DNA of 64,000 nt from Chromobacterium rhizoryzae (GCF_020544465.1 NZ_CP066126.1:1426001-1490000), one strand, 5' to 3'. Shown: positions 8,630 through 17,320, numbered from the stretch's first letter. Notes: generated by a model not told the origin, from the letters alone. Made by a program: numbers and translations.

Positions 8630-9844
8630 TCAGGCCTTGCCCAGATGCGGCTCGGCTTCGAACTCCGCTTCTTTGCTGCTGCCCGGTTGACGGATGGTCA
8701 GCGAGAACAGCAGCGCGACGATCAACAGCGCCAGGATCAGATGGAAGGTGGCCAGGAAGCCGCCGAACAGCGAGGCGACGATGGAGCCGACGATGCTGCC
8801 GATGCCGAAGCCCAGATAGATCACGCCGTAGTTCTTGGTCAGATTGTTGAGGCCGAAGAAATCGCTGACCAGCGAGGGGTAGACGGTGATGGTGCCGCCG
8901 AAGCTGAAGGCGACGCAGGCGATGGCCAGGAAGAACAGGGTGGCGTTCAGCGGCACGAACAGCAGGGTCAGCATGCCGGCCAGCGCGGCAATCTGAGCGA
9001 TGGTGATCACCCGGATGCGCGGCATCTTATCGGAGAGAATGCCCAGCACCAGCCGGCCGGACAGATTGGCCACCGCGATCACCGCGACGGCGTTGGCGGC
9101 GGTCAGCGCCGGCAGGTGCACATAGCTTTCGCCAATGTCCTTGGCCACGCCGATCACGTACAGGCCGCTCATGCACACGGTCAGGAACATCAGTGCCAGC
9201 ATCCAGTACTGCGGTTGGCGCATCGCCTCGGCCAGGGTGTAGTCATGGCTGGCGTTCTGCTGCGCGGCGGCTTGTTGCTGCGGCGCGTCGCGCATCAGCA
9301 GGCTGCCGGCCACCACCATGGCCATGGCGATCAGGCCCCACAGCTCAAAGGTGGTTTCCAGGCTGAAGCGGGCCAGCAGCGCCAGATTGATGTATTTGAA
9401 GCCCAGGCTGCCCAGGCCGTAAGCGCCGATGGCGCAGGCGGACACCAGGCCCTTGCGTTCCGGGAACCATTTGACGCAGTTGGACAGCGTCAGCAGGTAG
9501 CCGGCGCCGTCGGCCAGGCCCACTAGCACGCCGGCGCATAGATAGAGCATGACCAGATTATTGGCCTGGGCGGTGAGGAAGAAGCCCAGGCCCAGCATCA
9601 GGCCGGCGCCCAGGGTGACGCGCTGCACGCCGAAGCGTTCTTGCAGTTTGCCTGCCAGCGAGGAGGCCACCGCCAGCGCCAGGCTGAGCAGGCCGAAGGC
9701 GAAAGCCACCTGGCTGACCGGCTCGGACAGCTTGGCGGAGAGTTGGGCGTTGAACAGGCTCCAGGTGTAGACGGAGCCTAGCGCGAATTGGGTGAGGACG
9801 GTGCCGGCCAGGGTACGGTAGCGGATGGTGTTTGAGGCGTTCAT
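8630..9844 (-). CDS. yhjX: MFS transporter of the OFA family, YhjX-like (putative pyruvate or organic-acid carrier)
   Basis: This 404-aa inner-membrane protein has about 12 hydrophobic segments. Its N-terminal LAGTVLTQFALGSVYTWSLF is typical of the oxalate/formate antiporter branch, to which YhjX belongs. An LSDKMPRIRV loop follows the central half. The next operon encodes a LytS-type kinase and a LytTR regulator. In E. coli, the related YpdA/YpdB pair induces yhjX in response to pyruvate, so the three genes probably form the same circuit. The substrate is inferred from that parallel. The ATG at 9844 was taken; its ribosome-binding site is weak. Confidence 0.8.
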   Translation of the reverse strand: MNASNTIRYRTLAGTVLTQFALGSVYTWSLFNAQLSAKLSEPVSQVAFAFGLLSLALAVASSLAGKLQERFGVQRVTLGAGLMLGLGFFLTAQANNLVMLYLCAGVLVGLADGAGYLLTLSNCVKWFPERKGLVSACAIGAYGLGSLGFKYINLALLARFSLETTFELWGLIAMAMVVAGSLLMRDAPQQQAAAQQNASHDYTLAEAMRQPQYWMLALMFLTVCMSGLYVIGVAKDIGESYVHLPALTAANAVAVIAVANLSGRLVLGILSDKMPRIRVITIAQIAALAGMLTLLFVPLNATLFFLAIACVAFSFGGTITVYPSLVSDFFGLNNLTKNYGVIYLGFGIGSIVGSIVASLFGGFLATFHLILALLIVALLFSLTIRQPGSSKEAEFEAEPHLGKA

Positions 9845-9997
9845 GGCGCTGCTCGCTTAAAGTCATTACTGTTGGTGTGACTATAAGCCTGTGCTTATGT
9901 AGGGGGCGCGGCGGCGGCATGAGATGCAGGCGGGGCGGAATGAAGTGCAGACGGCGGCGAATCAGTTACAGGCCCTGAAAATGGCGCGCATGAGTGA

Positions 9998-10036
9998 ATG
10001 GCATTTCCATTGCCAAGCTGGCTTGCCAATGGAATG
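9998..10036. repeat. Imperfect inverted repeat between yhjX and the two-component genes
   Basis: GGCATTTCCATTGCCAAGC is followed closely by GCTTGCCAATGGAATG, arms of 16-17 bases that pair with one mismatch and one extra base. It lies about 155 bp upstream of yhjX. The GGCATTTC(C)AT arm resembles the published E. coli YpdB motif. It may therefore be an operator, or a hairpin ending the transcript from the two-component genes. The rest of 9845-10240 holds element A1 and no gene. Confidence 0.45.
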
Positions 10037-10043
10037 TCTGGCC

Positions 10044-10189
10044 TTAGAGCCTGTTCAAAATCTCGCGAGCCAGAGCGAGCCAAGGCGAAAACGGCTGAGA
10101 AAGCGGAGTGTACATAGGGTACATGAGCATTTCGAAGCCGGTTTCAACGCCGTATCGCCGCAGCGCAGCAGATTATGAACAGGTTCTTA
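10044..10189 (-). mobile_element. Element A, copy 1 (MITE-like)
   Basis: An element of about 146 bp has ends TTAGAGCCTGTTCA and TGAACAGGTTCTTA, imperfect terminal inverted repeats. Internally it holds CTCGCGAGCCAGAGCGAGCC, AAGCGGAGTGTAC, ATGAGCATTTCGAA and GCGCAGCAGAT blocks, which recur in every copy. There is no coding capacity. Orientation is defined against copy 5. Confidence 0.8.
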
Positions 10190-10240
10190 TTCAGGAGCCG
10201 GCTGGCAGCCGGTTTGATGCGCCGCGCGGGTGGCCAACGC

Positions 10241-10969
10241 TCAAAGATGCATCAACTGCCGGAAAGCCTTGATATTGCTGCGGCTGACCGGAATCTCGGC
10301 TTTCAGGTCGTACAGCTTGATGATGTAGGTGCTGTTGAGCCAGGGCGCGATTTCGCGGATTTTGTGGATGTTGACGCAGTAGGAGCGGTGGCAGCGGAAG
10401 AAGCTGTCGGCCGGCAGGCGGGCGACGAATTCGCTGATGCTCATCGACATCACGTAGCGGTCGTGCGCGGTGTAGACCAGGGTGACTTTCTCGTCGGCCT
10501 CGGCGTAGTAGATCTGCTCGCAGGGGGTGACGATGATGCTGTCGCCCTTGACCAGGTTGACGGTGCGGCTGGCGGCCGGGGCTTCGGCTGGCGCGGCGGC
10601 GGCCGGCGGCGTTTGCGCTTCCAGCTTGGCCAGCAGATTGATGATGCGGGCCTCGTTGTAGGGCTTCAGGATGTAGTCGAAGGCCTCCACCTCAAACGCT
10701 TCCACCGCGAACTCCTTGTAGGCGGTGACGAAGACGATGCGCGGCGGTCGCGACGATTTGTGCAGGTTCTTGGCCAGCAGCAGCCCGTCAATGGATGGGA
10801 TGTTGATGTCCAGGAACACCACGTCCACTTCGTGTTCCTGCAGGAATTTGAACGCTTCCAGCCCGTCTTCCACGCTGGCGACGATGTCGATGTGGCTGTG
10901 CTCGCGGATCAAATAGGCCAGCTCTTCGCGCGCCAGGTATTCGTCTTCCACGATCAGGGCTTTCAGCAT
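10241..10969 (-). CDS. LytTR-family response regulator
   Basis: This cytosolic regulator of 242 aa has a receiver domain (residues 1-120) and a C-terminal LytTR DNA-binding domain (about 140-242). The phospho-acceptor is D54 in VFLDINIPS, with E8/D9, T82 and K102 completing the receiver pocket. The LytTR half contains PADSFFRCHRSYCVNI, its usual signature. An alanine/proline linker separates the two. Its ATG overlaps the end of the kinase gene by 7 nt, so the two are translationally coupled. By analogy with E. coli YpdB or BtsR it probably activates the neighbouring YhjX-like gene. Confidence 0.92.
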   Translation of the reverse strand: MLKALIVEDEYLAREELAYLIREHSHIDIVASVEDGLEAFKFLQEHEVDVVFLDINIPSIDGLLLAKNLHKSSRPPRIVFVTAYKEFAVEAFEVEAFDYILKPYNEARIINLLAKLEAQTPPAAAAPAEAPAASRTVNLVKGDSIIVTPCEQIYYAEADEKVTLVYTAHDRYVMSMSISEFVARLPADSFFRCHRSYCVNIHKIREIAPWLNSTYIIKLYDLKAEIPVSRSNIKAFRQLMHL

Positions 10970-12633
10970 GTCGGCTCCTCGGCGGCGGGCAGGTCGAAAC
11001 AAACGGCGGTGCCGGGCTCCAGCCGGGTCAGCCGCAAGCCCTCGCCGTATAGCAGCTTGAGCCGCTGGTTGACGTTGCTCAGGCCTATGCTGCGGCTGGA
11101 CAGCGTGCCGGCGGCCACGCCGTCCAGCACTTCCTGGCTGACGCCGTAGCCGGTGTCGCGCACGCAGACATGGACCTTGCCGCCGTCGCGCTTGACCGCG
11201 ATGCTGACCCGCCCCGGCTCCTTGCGCGGTTGGATGCCGTGCAGGATGGCGTTTTCCACCAGCGGCTGCAACAGCAGGCTGGGGATGCGCACATGCACGT
11301 CGTCGATGTCGAAGTCCACCGTCAGCTTGGCGCCGAAGCGCGCCTGTTCTATCGCCACGTAGTCGCGCACTTGCTGCAGTTCTTCCTGGATGTCGATCAG
11401 CCGGTCGCCCAGCGACAGGTTGTAGCGCAAGTAGTCCGCCAGGTTGGCGATCAGTTGGCGCGCCTGCTGCGGCTGGATGCGGATCAGCGAGGAGATGGCG
11501 TTCAGGGCGTTGAACAGGAAGTGCGGGTTGATCTTGCTTTGCAGCGCGCTGAATTCCGCCTTGCGCGCCATTTCTTCCAGCTGTTTGACCCGCGACACTT
11601 CCATCTGGGTGGAGATCAGTTGGGACAGGCCCACCGCCACTTCGCGCAGCGGCGTGCTGATGCCGTGGCTCTTGCGGTAGAAGATTTTCAGGGTGCCGCT
11701 GACGCCGGCTTTTTCGCGCAGCGGGATGATGATGACGGAGTGGAAGTCCGCCAGGTGGTATTGCTGCAGATTGTTCTCGATGATGATCTGGTCGCCGGCG
11801 ATGGCCTGGCGGGTGATGGCGCCGATGGCGGAGTGCTCGTCCATCTCGTAGTAGTCCTTGCCCAGGCCGACATAGGCCAGCACGTCCGAGGTGTTGGTGA
11901 TGGCCACCGCGTCGGCGTCCAGCTGGTCCCGGATCACGGTGCAGACCTGGACCATGGCGTCGCGGTCCAGGTTCTGGAAATAGGGCAGGGTGCGGTTGGC
12001 GATGGTCAGCGCCAGCTTGGCCTGGCGCGCGGCCAGCAGTTCTTTTTCGTCGTTCAGGTCTTGCACCAGCTTGATGATCAGGCCGACGCAGACGGTGCCG
12101 ACAATCATCGGGAAGGCGATGTGGCTGACGATGGGCACGCCCACCGCCGGCTCGGTCAAGAGCAGGATCAGGCCCATGGTCAGCCCTTCGCACAGCATGC
12201 CGGCCAGGATGCCGTACAGCCACAGCCGCCCCCGGTCTGCGCGGCAGTGTATCCAGGTGGCCAGCAGGCCGGCGCAGACGCTGGAGATCAGGCAGGGCAG
12301 CGAGGTGTAGCCGTTGATGTCGATCAGGTAGCGGTGCAGACCGGAGACGATGCCGGCCGGTATCCCTACCCAGGGGCCGAACAGGATGCCGCCGGACAGG
12401 ACGGCGATGATGCGCACATTGACCAGGGAGCCGTCCACCGGAATGCCGGTATAGGTGCTGAACACGGCGAACAGGCAGAACAGCAGCGACACCGCCGCCA
12501 GTTCGGCCGGGCTGTGGTCCTGTTTGCGCAGCAGGTGTTGAAACGGGCGGGTGCGGGTGAGGAAGAACAGCGCCATCAACATCAGCGCCGCCCGTTCGAA
12601 CACCGCCAGCAGCATGGCTTGGTTTTCTATCAT
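10963..12633 (-). CDS. LytS-type sensor histidine kinase
   Basis: This 556-aa membrane kinase starts with a multi-span 5TM-LYT sensor (about residues 10-190). A GAF-like segment follows (about 220-345), then a His-kinase domain. The phospho-accepting histidine is H371 in INPHFLFNALN. The ATP-binding N-box is PLVENAILHG (457-466) and the G-box DTGYG (493-497). This order matches the YpdA/BtsS group, which responds to extracellular pyruvate in E. coli. The gene precedes and overlaps its response regulator. The ligand here is inferred. Confidence 0.92.
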   Translation of the reverse strand: MIENQAMLLAVFERAALMLMALFFLTRTRPFQHLLRKQDHSPAELAAVSLLFCLFAVFSTYTGIPVDGSLVNVRIIAVLSGGILFGPWVGIPAGIVSGLHRYLIDINGYTSLPCLISSVCAGLLATWIHCRADRGRLWLYGILAGMLCEGLTMGLILLLTEPAVGVPIVSHIAFPMIVGTVCVGLIIKLVQDLNDEKELLAARQAKLALTIANRTLPYFQNLDRDAMVQVCTVIRDQLDADAVAITNTSDVLAYVGLGKDYYEMDEHSAIGAITRQAIAGDQIIIENNLQQYHLADFHSVIIIPLREKAGVSGTLKIFYRKSHGISTPLREVAVGLSQLISTQMEVSRVKQLEEMARKAEFSALQSKINPHFLFNALNAISSLIRIQPQQARQLIANLADYLRYNLSLGDRLIDIQEELQQVRDYVAIEQARFGAKLTVDFDIDDVHVRIPSLLLQPLVENAILHGIQPRKEPGRVSIAVKRDGGKVHVCVRDTGYGVSQEVLDGVAAGTLSSRSIGLSNVNQRLKLLYGEGLRLTRLEPGTAVCFDLPAAEEPTC

Positions 12634-12737
12634 GGCGTCGGGAGTGGGGCGGCCGCGCCCGCTGGGGCCGGCCTCAAGCCCTGATTTTAAGCCATGCGGC
12701 GGGCTTTGGCCGCAGGCGGGCGCAGATTAGGCGGGCG

Positions 12738-13250
12738 TCATGCCGCAGGAGGCTCCAAGGCCGCCAGCAACTCCGCCAGCTTGCGGTCCAGCGCGTCCTG
12801 GCTGCGCTGGTTGAGGCCGGACAGGATGGCGTGCTCATTGGCCACGTGGGCGGTGACGGCGCGGTCTATCAGTTCCAGCCCGCTCTCGGTCAAGCGCACC
12901 AGGGTGCTGCGCGCGTCCTCGGCGCAGGCAGCGCGTTCGATCCAGCCCTTGCTTTCCAGCACTTTCAGCCGGTGGGTCATGGTGCCGGAGCTGATCATCA
13001 GCGAGGAGAACAGCGCGGTGGGCGCCAGGCTGTGCGGCGCGCCGGCGCGTCTGAGCGTGGCCAGCACGTCGAACTCCCAGCCGCTGAGGCCGAATTGCTC
13101 GAAAGTGGCGTCCAGCCTGTGCTGCAGCAGCACGGAGCAGCGGCGCAGCCGGCCGATCAGGCCCATCGGCGCCACGTCCAGGTCCGGCCGTTCCCGGTGC
13201 CATTGCGCCAGGATGGCGTCCACGGCGTCGCCGGCGTTCTGTTGCGTCAT
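12738..13250 (-). CDS. MarR-family transcriptional repressor
   Basis: This 170-aa winged-helix regulator carries a DNA-binding region reading FDVLATLRRAGAPHSLAPTALFSSLMISSGTMTHRLKVLESKGWIER (given from about residue 63). The acidic wing DARSTLVRLTESGLELID follows. The second of two in-frame ATGs (13250) fits the AAAGGA site better than the one at 13256. It is divergent from an EamA exporter, and the gap holds three identical CTTGAATTCAAG palindromes. It probably represses both itself and the exporter until an inducer binds. The inducer is unknown. Confidence 0.9.
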   Translation of the reverse strand: MTQQNAGDAVDAILAQWHRERPDLDVAPMGLIGRLRRCSVLLQHRLDATFEQFGLSGWEFDVLATLRRAGAPHSLAPTALFSSLMISSGTMTHRLKVLESKGWIERAACAEDARSTLVRLTESGLELIDRAVTAHVANEHAILSGLNQRSQDALDRKLAELLAALEPPAA

Positions 13251-13264
13251 GCGCATTCCTTTAT

Positions 13265-13321
13265 CTTGAATTCAAGATTTTATTTGTCTTGAATTCAAGG
13301 TAATGTTATCTTGAATTCAAG
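13265..13321. promoter_or_regulatory. Triple palindromic operator between marR-type and EamA genes
   Basis: Three perfect copies of CTTGAATTCAAG lie at 13265-13276, 13288-13299 and 13310-13321, with start-to-start spacing of 23 and 22 bp. That is close to two helical turns, so bound dimers would lie on one face of the DNA. They occupy most of the divergent intergenic region. Binding by the neighbouring MarR protein is inferred from position. Confidence 0.85.
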
Positions 13322-13364
13322 TCAGTTTTCGATGCGATTATAAGCGATTGCGAAAGGAATGCCC

Positions 13365-14282
13365 ATGTCTGCGCGCCTGATGGCCTCCCGTTGGAGCGAT
13401 GTGTTGTTGACCGCGCTGGCTCCGGCGATCTGGGGCTCCACCTATATCGTCACCACCCAGCTGCTGCCGGCGGACCGGCCGTTCACCGCTGCCTTGCTGC
13501 GAGTGTTGCCGGCCGGCTTGTTGTTGATCCTGGCCAGCCGCCACTTGCCGCGGCGCGGCGAGTGGGGCCGTCTGCTGGTCTTGTCCGCCTTGAATATCGG
13601 CGTGTTCCAGGCGCTGTTGTTCGTGGCCGCCTACCGTTTGCCGGGCGGCCTGGCCGCGGTGCTGGGCGCCACCCAGCCGCTGCTGGTGATGGGCCTGGCC
13701 TGGGGGCTGGACGGCCGCCGCCCGGCGCGAGTGGCCGCCTGGGCCGGCGTCGCCGGGGTGGCGGGGATGGCGGCCTTGCTGTTGTCGCCGGGCGCGGTCT
13801 GGGACGGTGTCGGCATGTTGGCGGCGCTGGGCGGCGCGGTGGCGATGGCCAGCGGCACTTATCTGACGCGGCGCTGGCGGCCGAGTGCGCCGCTCGCCGC
13901 CTTGACCGGCTGGCAACTGGCCCTGGGCGGGCTGATGCTGGCGCCGCTGGCCTGGGCGCTGGACCCGGCCTTGCCGGCGCTGGGCGCGACGCAGTGGCTG
14001 GGGTACGGCTATCTCTGCCTGTTCGGCGCCTTGCTGGCCTATTTATTGTGGTTTCGCGGGCTGGCGCGGCTGTCGCCGGTGGCGGTGTCCTCGCTGGGCC
14101 TGCTCAGCCCGCTGACGGCGGTGTTGTTGGGCTGGCTGTTGCTGGGGCAGGCCTTGGGGCCCTTGCAGCTGGCGGGCCTGGCCACGGTGCTGGCCAGCGT
14201 GCTGGCGGTGCAGCGCAGCATGGCCGCGCCGCCGCCGGCGGAGAAGCAGATCATGGCCGGCGCGGTGCGCGCGCGGTCTTGA
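13365..14282 (+). CDS. EamA/DMT-family transporter
   Basis: This 305-aa membrane protein has about ten hydrophobic segments and two EamA-type halves. APAIWGSTYIVTTQLLP at the start and LCLFGALLAYLLWFRGLARLSPVAVSSLG in the second half are typical of the drug/metabolite exporter superfamily. The second of two close ATGs (13365) has the better-spaced AAAGGA. It is divergent from the MarR-type gene across a triple operator, so it is probably induced by a compound it exports. The substrate cannot be read from the sequence. Confidence 0.88.
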   Translation: MSARLMASRWSDVLLTALAPAIWGSTYIVTTQLLPADRPFTAALLRVLPAGLLLILASRHLPRRGEWGRLLVLSALNIGVFQALLFVAAYRLPGGLAAVLGATQPLLVMGLAWGLDGRRPARVAAWAGVAGVAGMAALLLSPGAVWDGVGMLAALGGAVAMASGTYLTRRWRPSAPLAALTGWQLALGGLMLAPLAWALDPALPALGATQWLGYGYLCLFGALLAYLLWFRGLARLSPVAVSSLGLLSPLTAVLLGWLLLGQALGPLQLAGLATVLASVLAVQRSMAAPPPAEKQIMAGAVRARS

Positions 14283-14327
14283 GCGGTAATGGAATCAATC
14301 AGCAGCAATCAGATAAGGAGTCTGTTC

Positions 14328-14945
14328 ATGAAGAGCGCTTTGCAAACCCTGCTGGACCAGCGCGTGTCGGCCAATCACTTCGATCCCTCCCATGTGTTGG
14401 CGGACGCGGAGATCGAGCAATTGCTGAACGCCGCCACCCGCGCGCCGTCGGCCTATCATTTGCAGAACTGGAAGTTCGTCGCGGTGCGCAGCGCCGAGGC
14501 CAAGCGCCGTTTGCAGGCGGCCAGCTACGGCCAGCAAAAAGTGGCGGACGCGGCGGTGACCTTCATTTGCTGCGGTACGCTGAACGCGCATCGCGGGCTG
14601 GAGGCGTCGCTGCGGCCGGCGGTGGACGCCGGCATTCTGCCGCCGGAGGTCGGCGACAGCTGGCTGCGCGCGGCGGAGAACGCCCACCGGGACGACGCGC
14701 GCGCGCAGCGCGACGAGGCGATCCGTTCCGCCTCATTGGCGACGATGGTCTTGCTGCTGGCGGCGGAGGAACGCGGCCTGGCCAGTTGCGCGATGGGCGG
14801 TTTCGACGCGGCCGCGGTGGCGCGGGAATTTGGCCTGGGCGCGGACGAGTTGCCGGTGATGCTGGTGACGGTGGGGCGGGCGGCGGCCGGCAATTGGCCG
14901 CAGAAGCCGCGTCGGCCGGTGGCCGAGGTGATGGTGTGGGCTTGA
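14328..14945 (+). CDS. Nitroreductase-family protein
   Basis: This 205-aa FMN-dependent oxidoreductase carries the family N-terminal pattern of R-S-x-x-x-F (here QRVSANHFD) and NAATRAPSAYHLQNWKFV. The C-terminal half contains GLASCAMGGFD, where related enzymes bind FMN. ATG 14328 follows AAGGAG spaced eight bases away. It lies 45 bp after the EamA gene in the same direction and may be co-transcribed under the triple operator, which would make a reduce-and-export unit. The substrate is unknown. Confidence 0.85.
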   Translation: MKSALQTLLDQRVSANHFDPSHVLADAEIEQLLNAATRAPSAYHLQNWKFVAVRSAEAKRRLQAASYGQQKVADAAVTFICCGTLNAHRGLEASLRPAVDAGILPPEVGDSWLRAAENAHRDDARAQRDEAIRSASLATMVLLLAAEERGLASCAMGGFDAAAVAREFGLGADELPVMLVTVGRAAAGNWPQKPRRPVAEVMVWA

Positions 14946-14980
14946 TGGCCTGCTTGATCGTGAACTGGTTTTGAGAGCCA

Positions 14981-15067
14981 GCTCAATGTCCGCGTGGTAC
15001 ATGAGCATGTTGAGCTCGGTTCCAACGCGGTATCGTCGACGCGCAGCAGATCGTAAACAGGTTCTCA
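14981..15067 (-). mobile_element. Element A, copy 2, one end truncated
   Basis: The inner CGCGTGGTACATGAGCAT block and the right end GCGCAGCAGATCGTAAACAGGTTCTCA are present; the left terminal repeat is not recognisable. The last three bases, read leftward as TGA, are the stop codon of liuR. Confidence 0.7.
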
Positions 15068-15463
15068 GGCGCTGCGCGCGGCCGGCGGCTGCGCCAGCAC
15101 CGTGCGGCAGTGGCTCTCCAGGCGGGTGATTTCTTCCAGCACCGCGTCGATGTCTCGGCGCTGTTCTTCCAGCAGGCGGCGGCGTTCCAGCACCAGGTCC
15201 AGCAGTTTTTGCGACTGGCTGGCCTCGTCGTGGGCCTGCTCGTACAGGTCCAGGATTTCGCGGATGTCGGACAAGGACAGGCCGATGCGCTTGCCGCGCA
15301 GGATCAGCTTGAGCCGGGCGCGGTCGCGGCGGTTGAACACCCGCTGGCGGCCGTCGCGCTGCGGTTCTATCAGGCCCTGTTCCTCGTAGAAGCGGATGGT
15401 GCGCAGGGTGACGTCGAAGTCGCGCGCCAGGTCGGAGATGCTGAAGAATTCGGGTTCGGTCAT
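15065..15463 (-). CDS. liuR: MerR-family regulator of leucine/isovalerate catabolism
   Basis: This 132-aa regulator begins MTEPEFFSISDLARDFDVT, then LRTIRFYEEQGLIEPQRDG, the MerR helix-turn-helix and wing. A long C-terminal coiled coil with many E, R and L residues follows. LiuR proteins have this length and lack metal-binding cysteines in the way CueR has them; none are seen here except one near the end. It is divergent from an acyl-CoA synthetase gene across an operator also found at liuA, which is 9 kb away. The TGA stop lies inside the end of element A copy 2, so the C-terminus may have been altered by the insertion. Confidence 0.85.
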   Translation of the reverse strand: MTEPEFFSISDLARDFDVTLRTIRFYEEQGLIEPQRDGRQRVFNRRDRARLKLILRGKRIGLSLSDIREILDLYEQAHDEASQSQKLLDLVLERRRLLEEQRRDIDAVLEEITRLESHCRTVLAQPPAARSA

Positions 15464-15526
15464 GGTGTGTTCCAAGGCAAGCGGCGATTGTAGCTTTTTT
15501 TTAACGCGTTCTCAGCCCTAGCATGA

Positions 15527-15549
15527 TTTACGTTTACGTAATCGTCAAC
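15527..15549. promoter_or_regulatory. LiuR-type operator between liuR and the acyl-CoA synthetase
   Basis: TTTACGTTTACGTAAT (15527-15542) is followed by CGTCAAC, matching the liuA site at 6588-6610 over the TTACGTTTACGTAA core and the CGTCAAC flank. It lies in a divergent intergenic region, so it can serve autoregulation and the synthetase. Confidence 0.75.
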
Positions 15550-15610
15550 TTGTGGGATGAATGAAAAAAACAAAAGCGATGCGTACCGTCCACCAGGAGA
15601 GAGAGATTCG

Positions 15611-17299
15611 ATGACCTTGCCCAGCTATGTCCACGGCGCCAGCCCGCAAGCCTTGATCGGCCAGACCATAGGCCAGTTGTTCGACCAGACCTGCCGCGAG
15701 CACGGCCGCCGCGAAGCGCTGGTGGTGCGCCATCAGCAGATACGCTGGAGTTACGAGGAATTGCGCGAGCAGGTGGACCGGCTGGCCTGCGGCCTGATCC
15801 GGCTGGGACTCAAGCCCGGCGACCGCATCGGCATCTGGTCGCAGAACAACGCGGAATGGGTGTTGACTCAGTTCGCCACCGCCAAGGCCGGCCTGATCAT
15901 GGTCAACATCAATCCGGCCTATCGCCGCTCCGAGCTGGAATACGCGCTGAGCAAGGTGGGCTGCCGCGCATTGATCCTGTCGCCCAGCTTCAAGAGCAGC
16001 GACTACCTGGCGATGGCGGCGGATCTGCTGCCGGAGCTGGCCGCCAGCGAGCCGGGCCGGCTCAAGTCCGCCGCCATGCCGCAGCTGGAAATCGTCATCC
16101 GTCTGGGGCGGCAGCGCACGCCGGGCATGTTCAATTTCGCCGATCTGATGGCCGCGCCGTCGGCCGAGGAGAAAGCCGGGTTGCAGCGCTTGGGCGAGAC
16201 GCTGCAGTTTGACGACGTGATCAATATCCAGTTCACCTCCGGCACCACCGGCAGCCCCAAGGGCGCCACCCTGACCCATCACAACATCCTGAACAACGCT
16301 TACTTCGCCGGCGCGGCGATGGCTTTCGGCCCGGACGACCGGCTGTGCATCCCGGTGCCGCTTTATCATTGCTTCGGCATGGTGCTGGGCACTTTGCTGT
16401 GCCTGGGCCACGGCGCGGCCATGGTGTTTCCGGCGGAGAGCTTCGACGCGCAGGAGGTGTTGTGCACGGTGCAGGAGGAGGGCTGCACCGGCCTGCACGG
16501 GGTGCCGACGATGTTCATCTCGGTGCTGGATCGGCCGGACTTCTCCGATTACGACGTGTCCACGCTGCGCACCGGCATCATGGCCGGCAGCCCGTGTCCG
16601 ATCGAGGTGATGAAGCGGGTGACCAGCCAGCTCAATATGAGTCAGGTGACCATAGGCTACGGCATGACCGAGACCAGCCCGCTGAGCTTCCAGAGCGCCA
16701 CCGACACGCCGTTGGACAAGCGCGTGGCAACGGTGGGGCGCATCCATCCGCACGTGGAGGTGAAGATCGTGGACGTGGAAGGCCGCATCACGCCGCGCGG
16801 TCAGAGCGGCGAGTTGTGCACGCGCGGTTATTCGGTGATGCCCGGTTATTGGGGCGACCCGGCCAAGACCGCGGAGGCGATAGACGCCGCCGGCTGGATG
16901 CGCACCGGCGATCTGGCGGAGATGGACGCGGACGGCTACGTCAACATCGTCGGCCGGGTCAAGGACATGGTGATCCGCGGAGGCGAGAACATCTATCCGC
17001 GCGAGGTGGAGGAGTTTCTCTACCGCCATCCCAAGATTCAGGACGTGCAGGTGATCGGGGTGCCGGACGAGCGCTTCGGCGAGGAGTTGTGCGCGTGGAT
17101 CCGGCTGCGCGACGGCGAAAGCGCCGACGCCGACGATATCCGTGCTTTTTGCCAGGGGCAGATCGCGCATTACAAGATTCCGCGTTACATCGAATTCGTC
17201 GATAGTTTCCCGATGACCATCACCGGCAAGATTCAGAAATTCGTCATGCGGGAGAAGATGAAGGAGAAGTTGGGTCTGGCGGACGGCAAAACCGCCTGA
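15611..17299 (+). CDS. AMP-binding acyl-CoA synthetase (LiuR-regulated)
   Basis: This 562-aa adenylate-forming enzyme activates a carboxylic acid to its CoA thioester. The P-loop TSGTTGSPKGATLTHHN is near residue 210. GYGMTETSPL, the hinge-type TGDLAEMDADGYVNIVGRVKDM and the C-terminal catalytic lysine region ITGKIQKF are all present. The start ATG 15611 lies behind an AGGAGAGAGA; the open frame extends to 15557 without support. Its control by a LiuR operator suggests isovalerate or another branched short-to-medium acid as substrate, which would feed liuA. A general FadD-like role is possible. Confidence 0.88.
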   Translation: MTLPSYVHGASPQALIGQTIGQLFDQTCREHGRREALVVRHQQIRWSYEELREQVDRLACGLIRLGLKPGDRIGIWSQNNAEWVLTQFATAKAGLIMVNINPAYRRSELEYALSKVGCRALILSPSFKSSDYLAMAADLLPELAASEPGRLKSAAMPQLEIVIRLGRQRTPGMFNFADLMAAPSAEEKAGLQRLGETLQFDDVINIQFTSGTTGSPKGATLTHHNILNNAYFAGAAMAFGPDDRLCIPVPLYHCFGMVLGTLLCLGHGAAMVFPAESFDAQEVLCTVQEEGCTGLHGVPTMFISVLDRPDFSDYDVSTLRTGIMAGSPCPIEVMKRVTSQLNMSQVTIGYGMTETSPLSFQSATDTPLDKRVATVGRIHPHVEVKIVDVEGRITPRGQSGELCTRGYSVMPGYWGDPAKTAEAIDAAGWMRTGDLAEMDADGYVNIVGRVKDMVIRGGENIYPREVEEFLYRHPKIQDVQVIGVPDERFGEELCAWIRLRDGESADADDIRAFCQGQIAHYKIPRYIEFVDSFPMTITGKIQKFVMREKMKEKLGLADGKTA

Positions 17300-17320
17300 C
17301 CCGTCTCAAACAATGGGAGT

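Noticed and set aside
10044..10189. Element A as an rho-independent terminator or small RNA gene
   Set aside because: The ends are long terminal inverted repeats 140 bp apart, copies occur in both orientations and several are truncated or fused, which fits a MITE better. A secondary terminator role is not excluded.
10241..12223. One 660-residue protein fusing an Arg/Pro-rich region to a LytTR regulator
   Set aside because: The N-terminal part is the kinase gene read in the wrong frame. The true regulator starts at 10969 and overlaps the kinase by seven bases.
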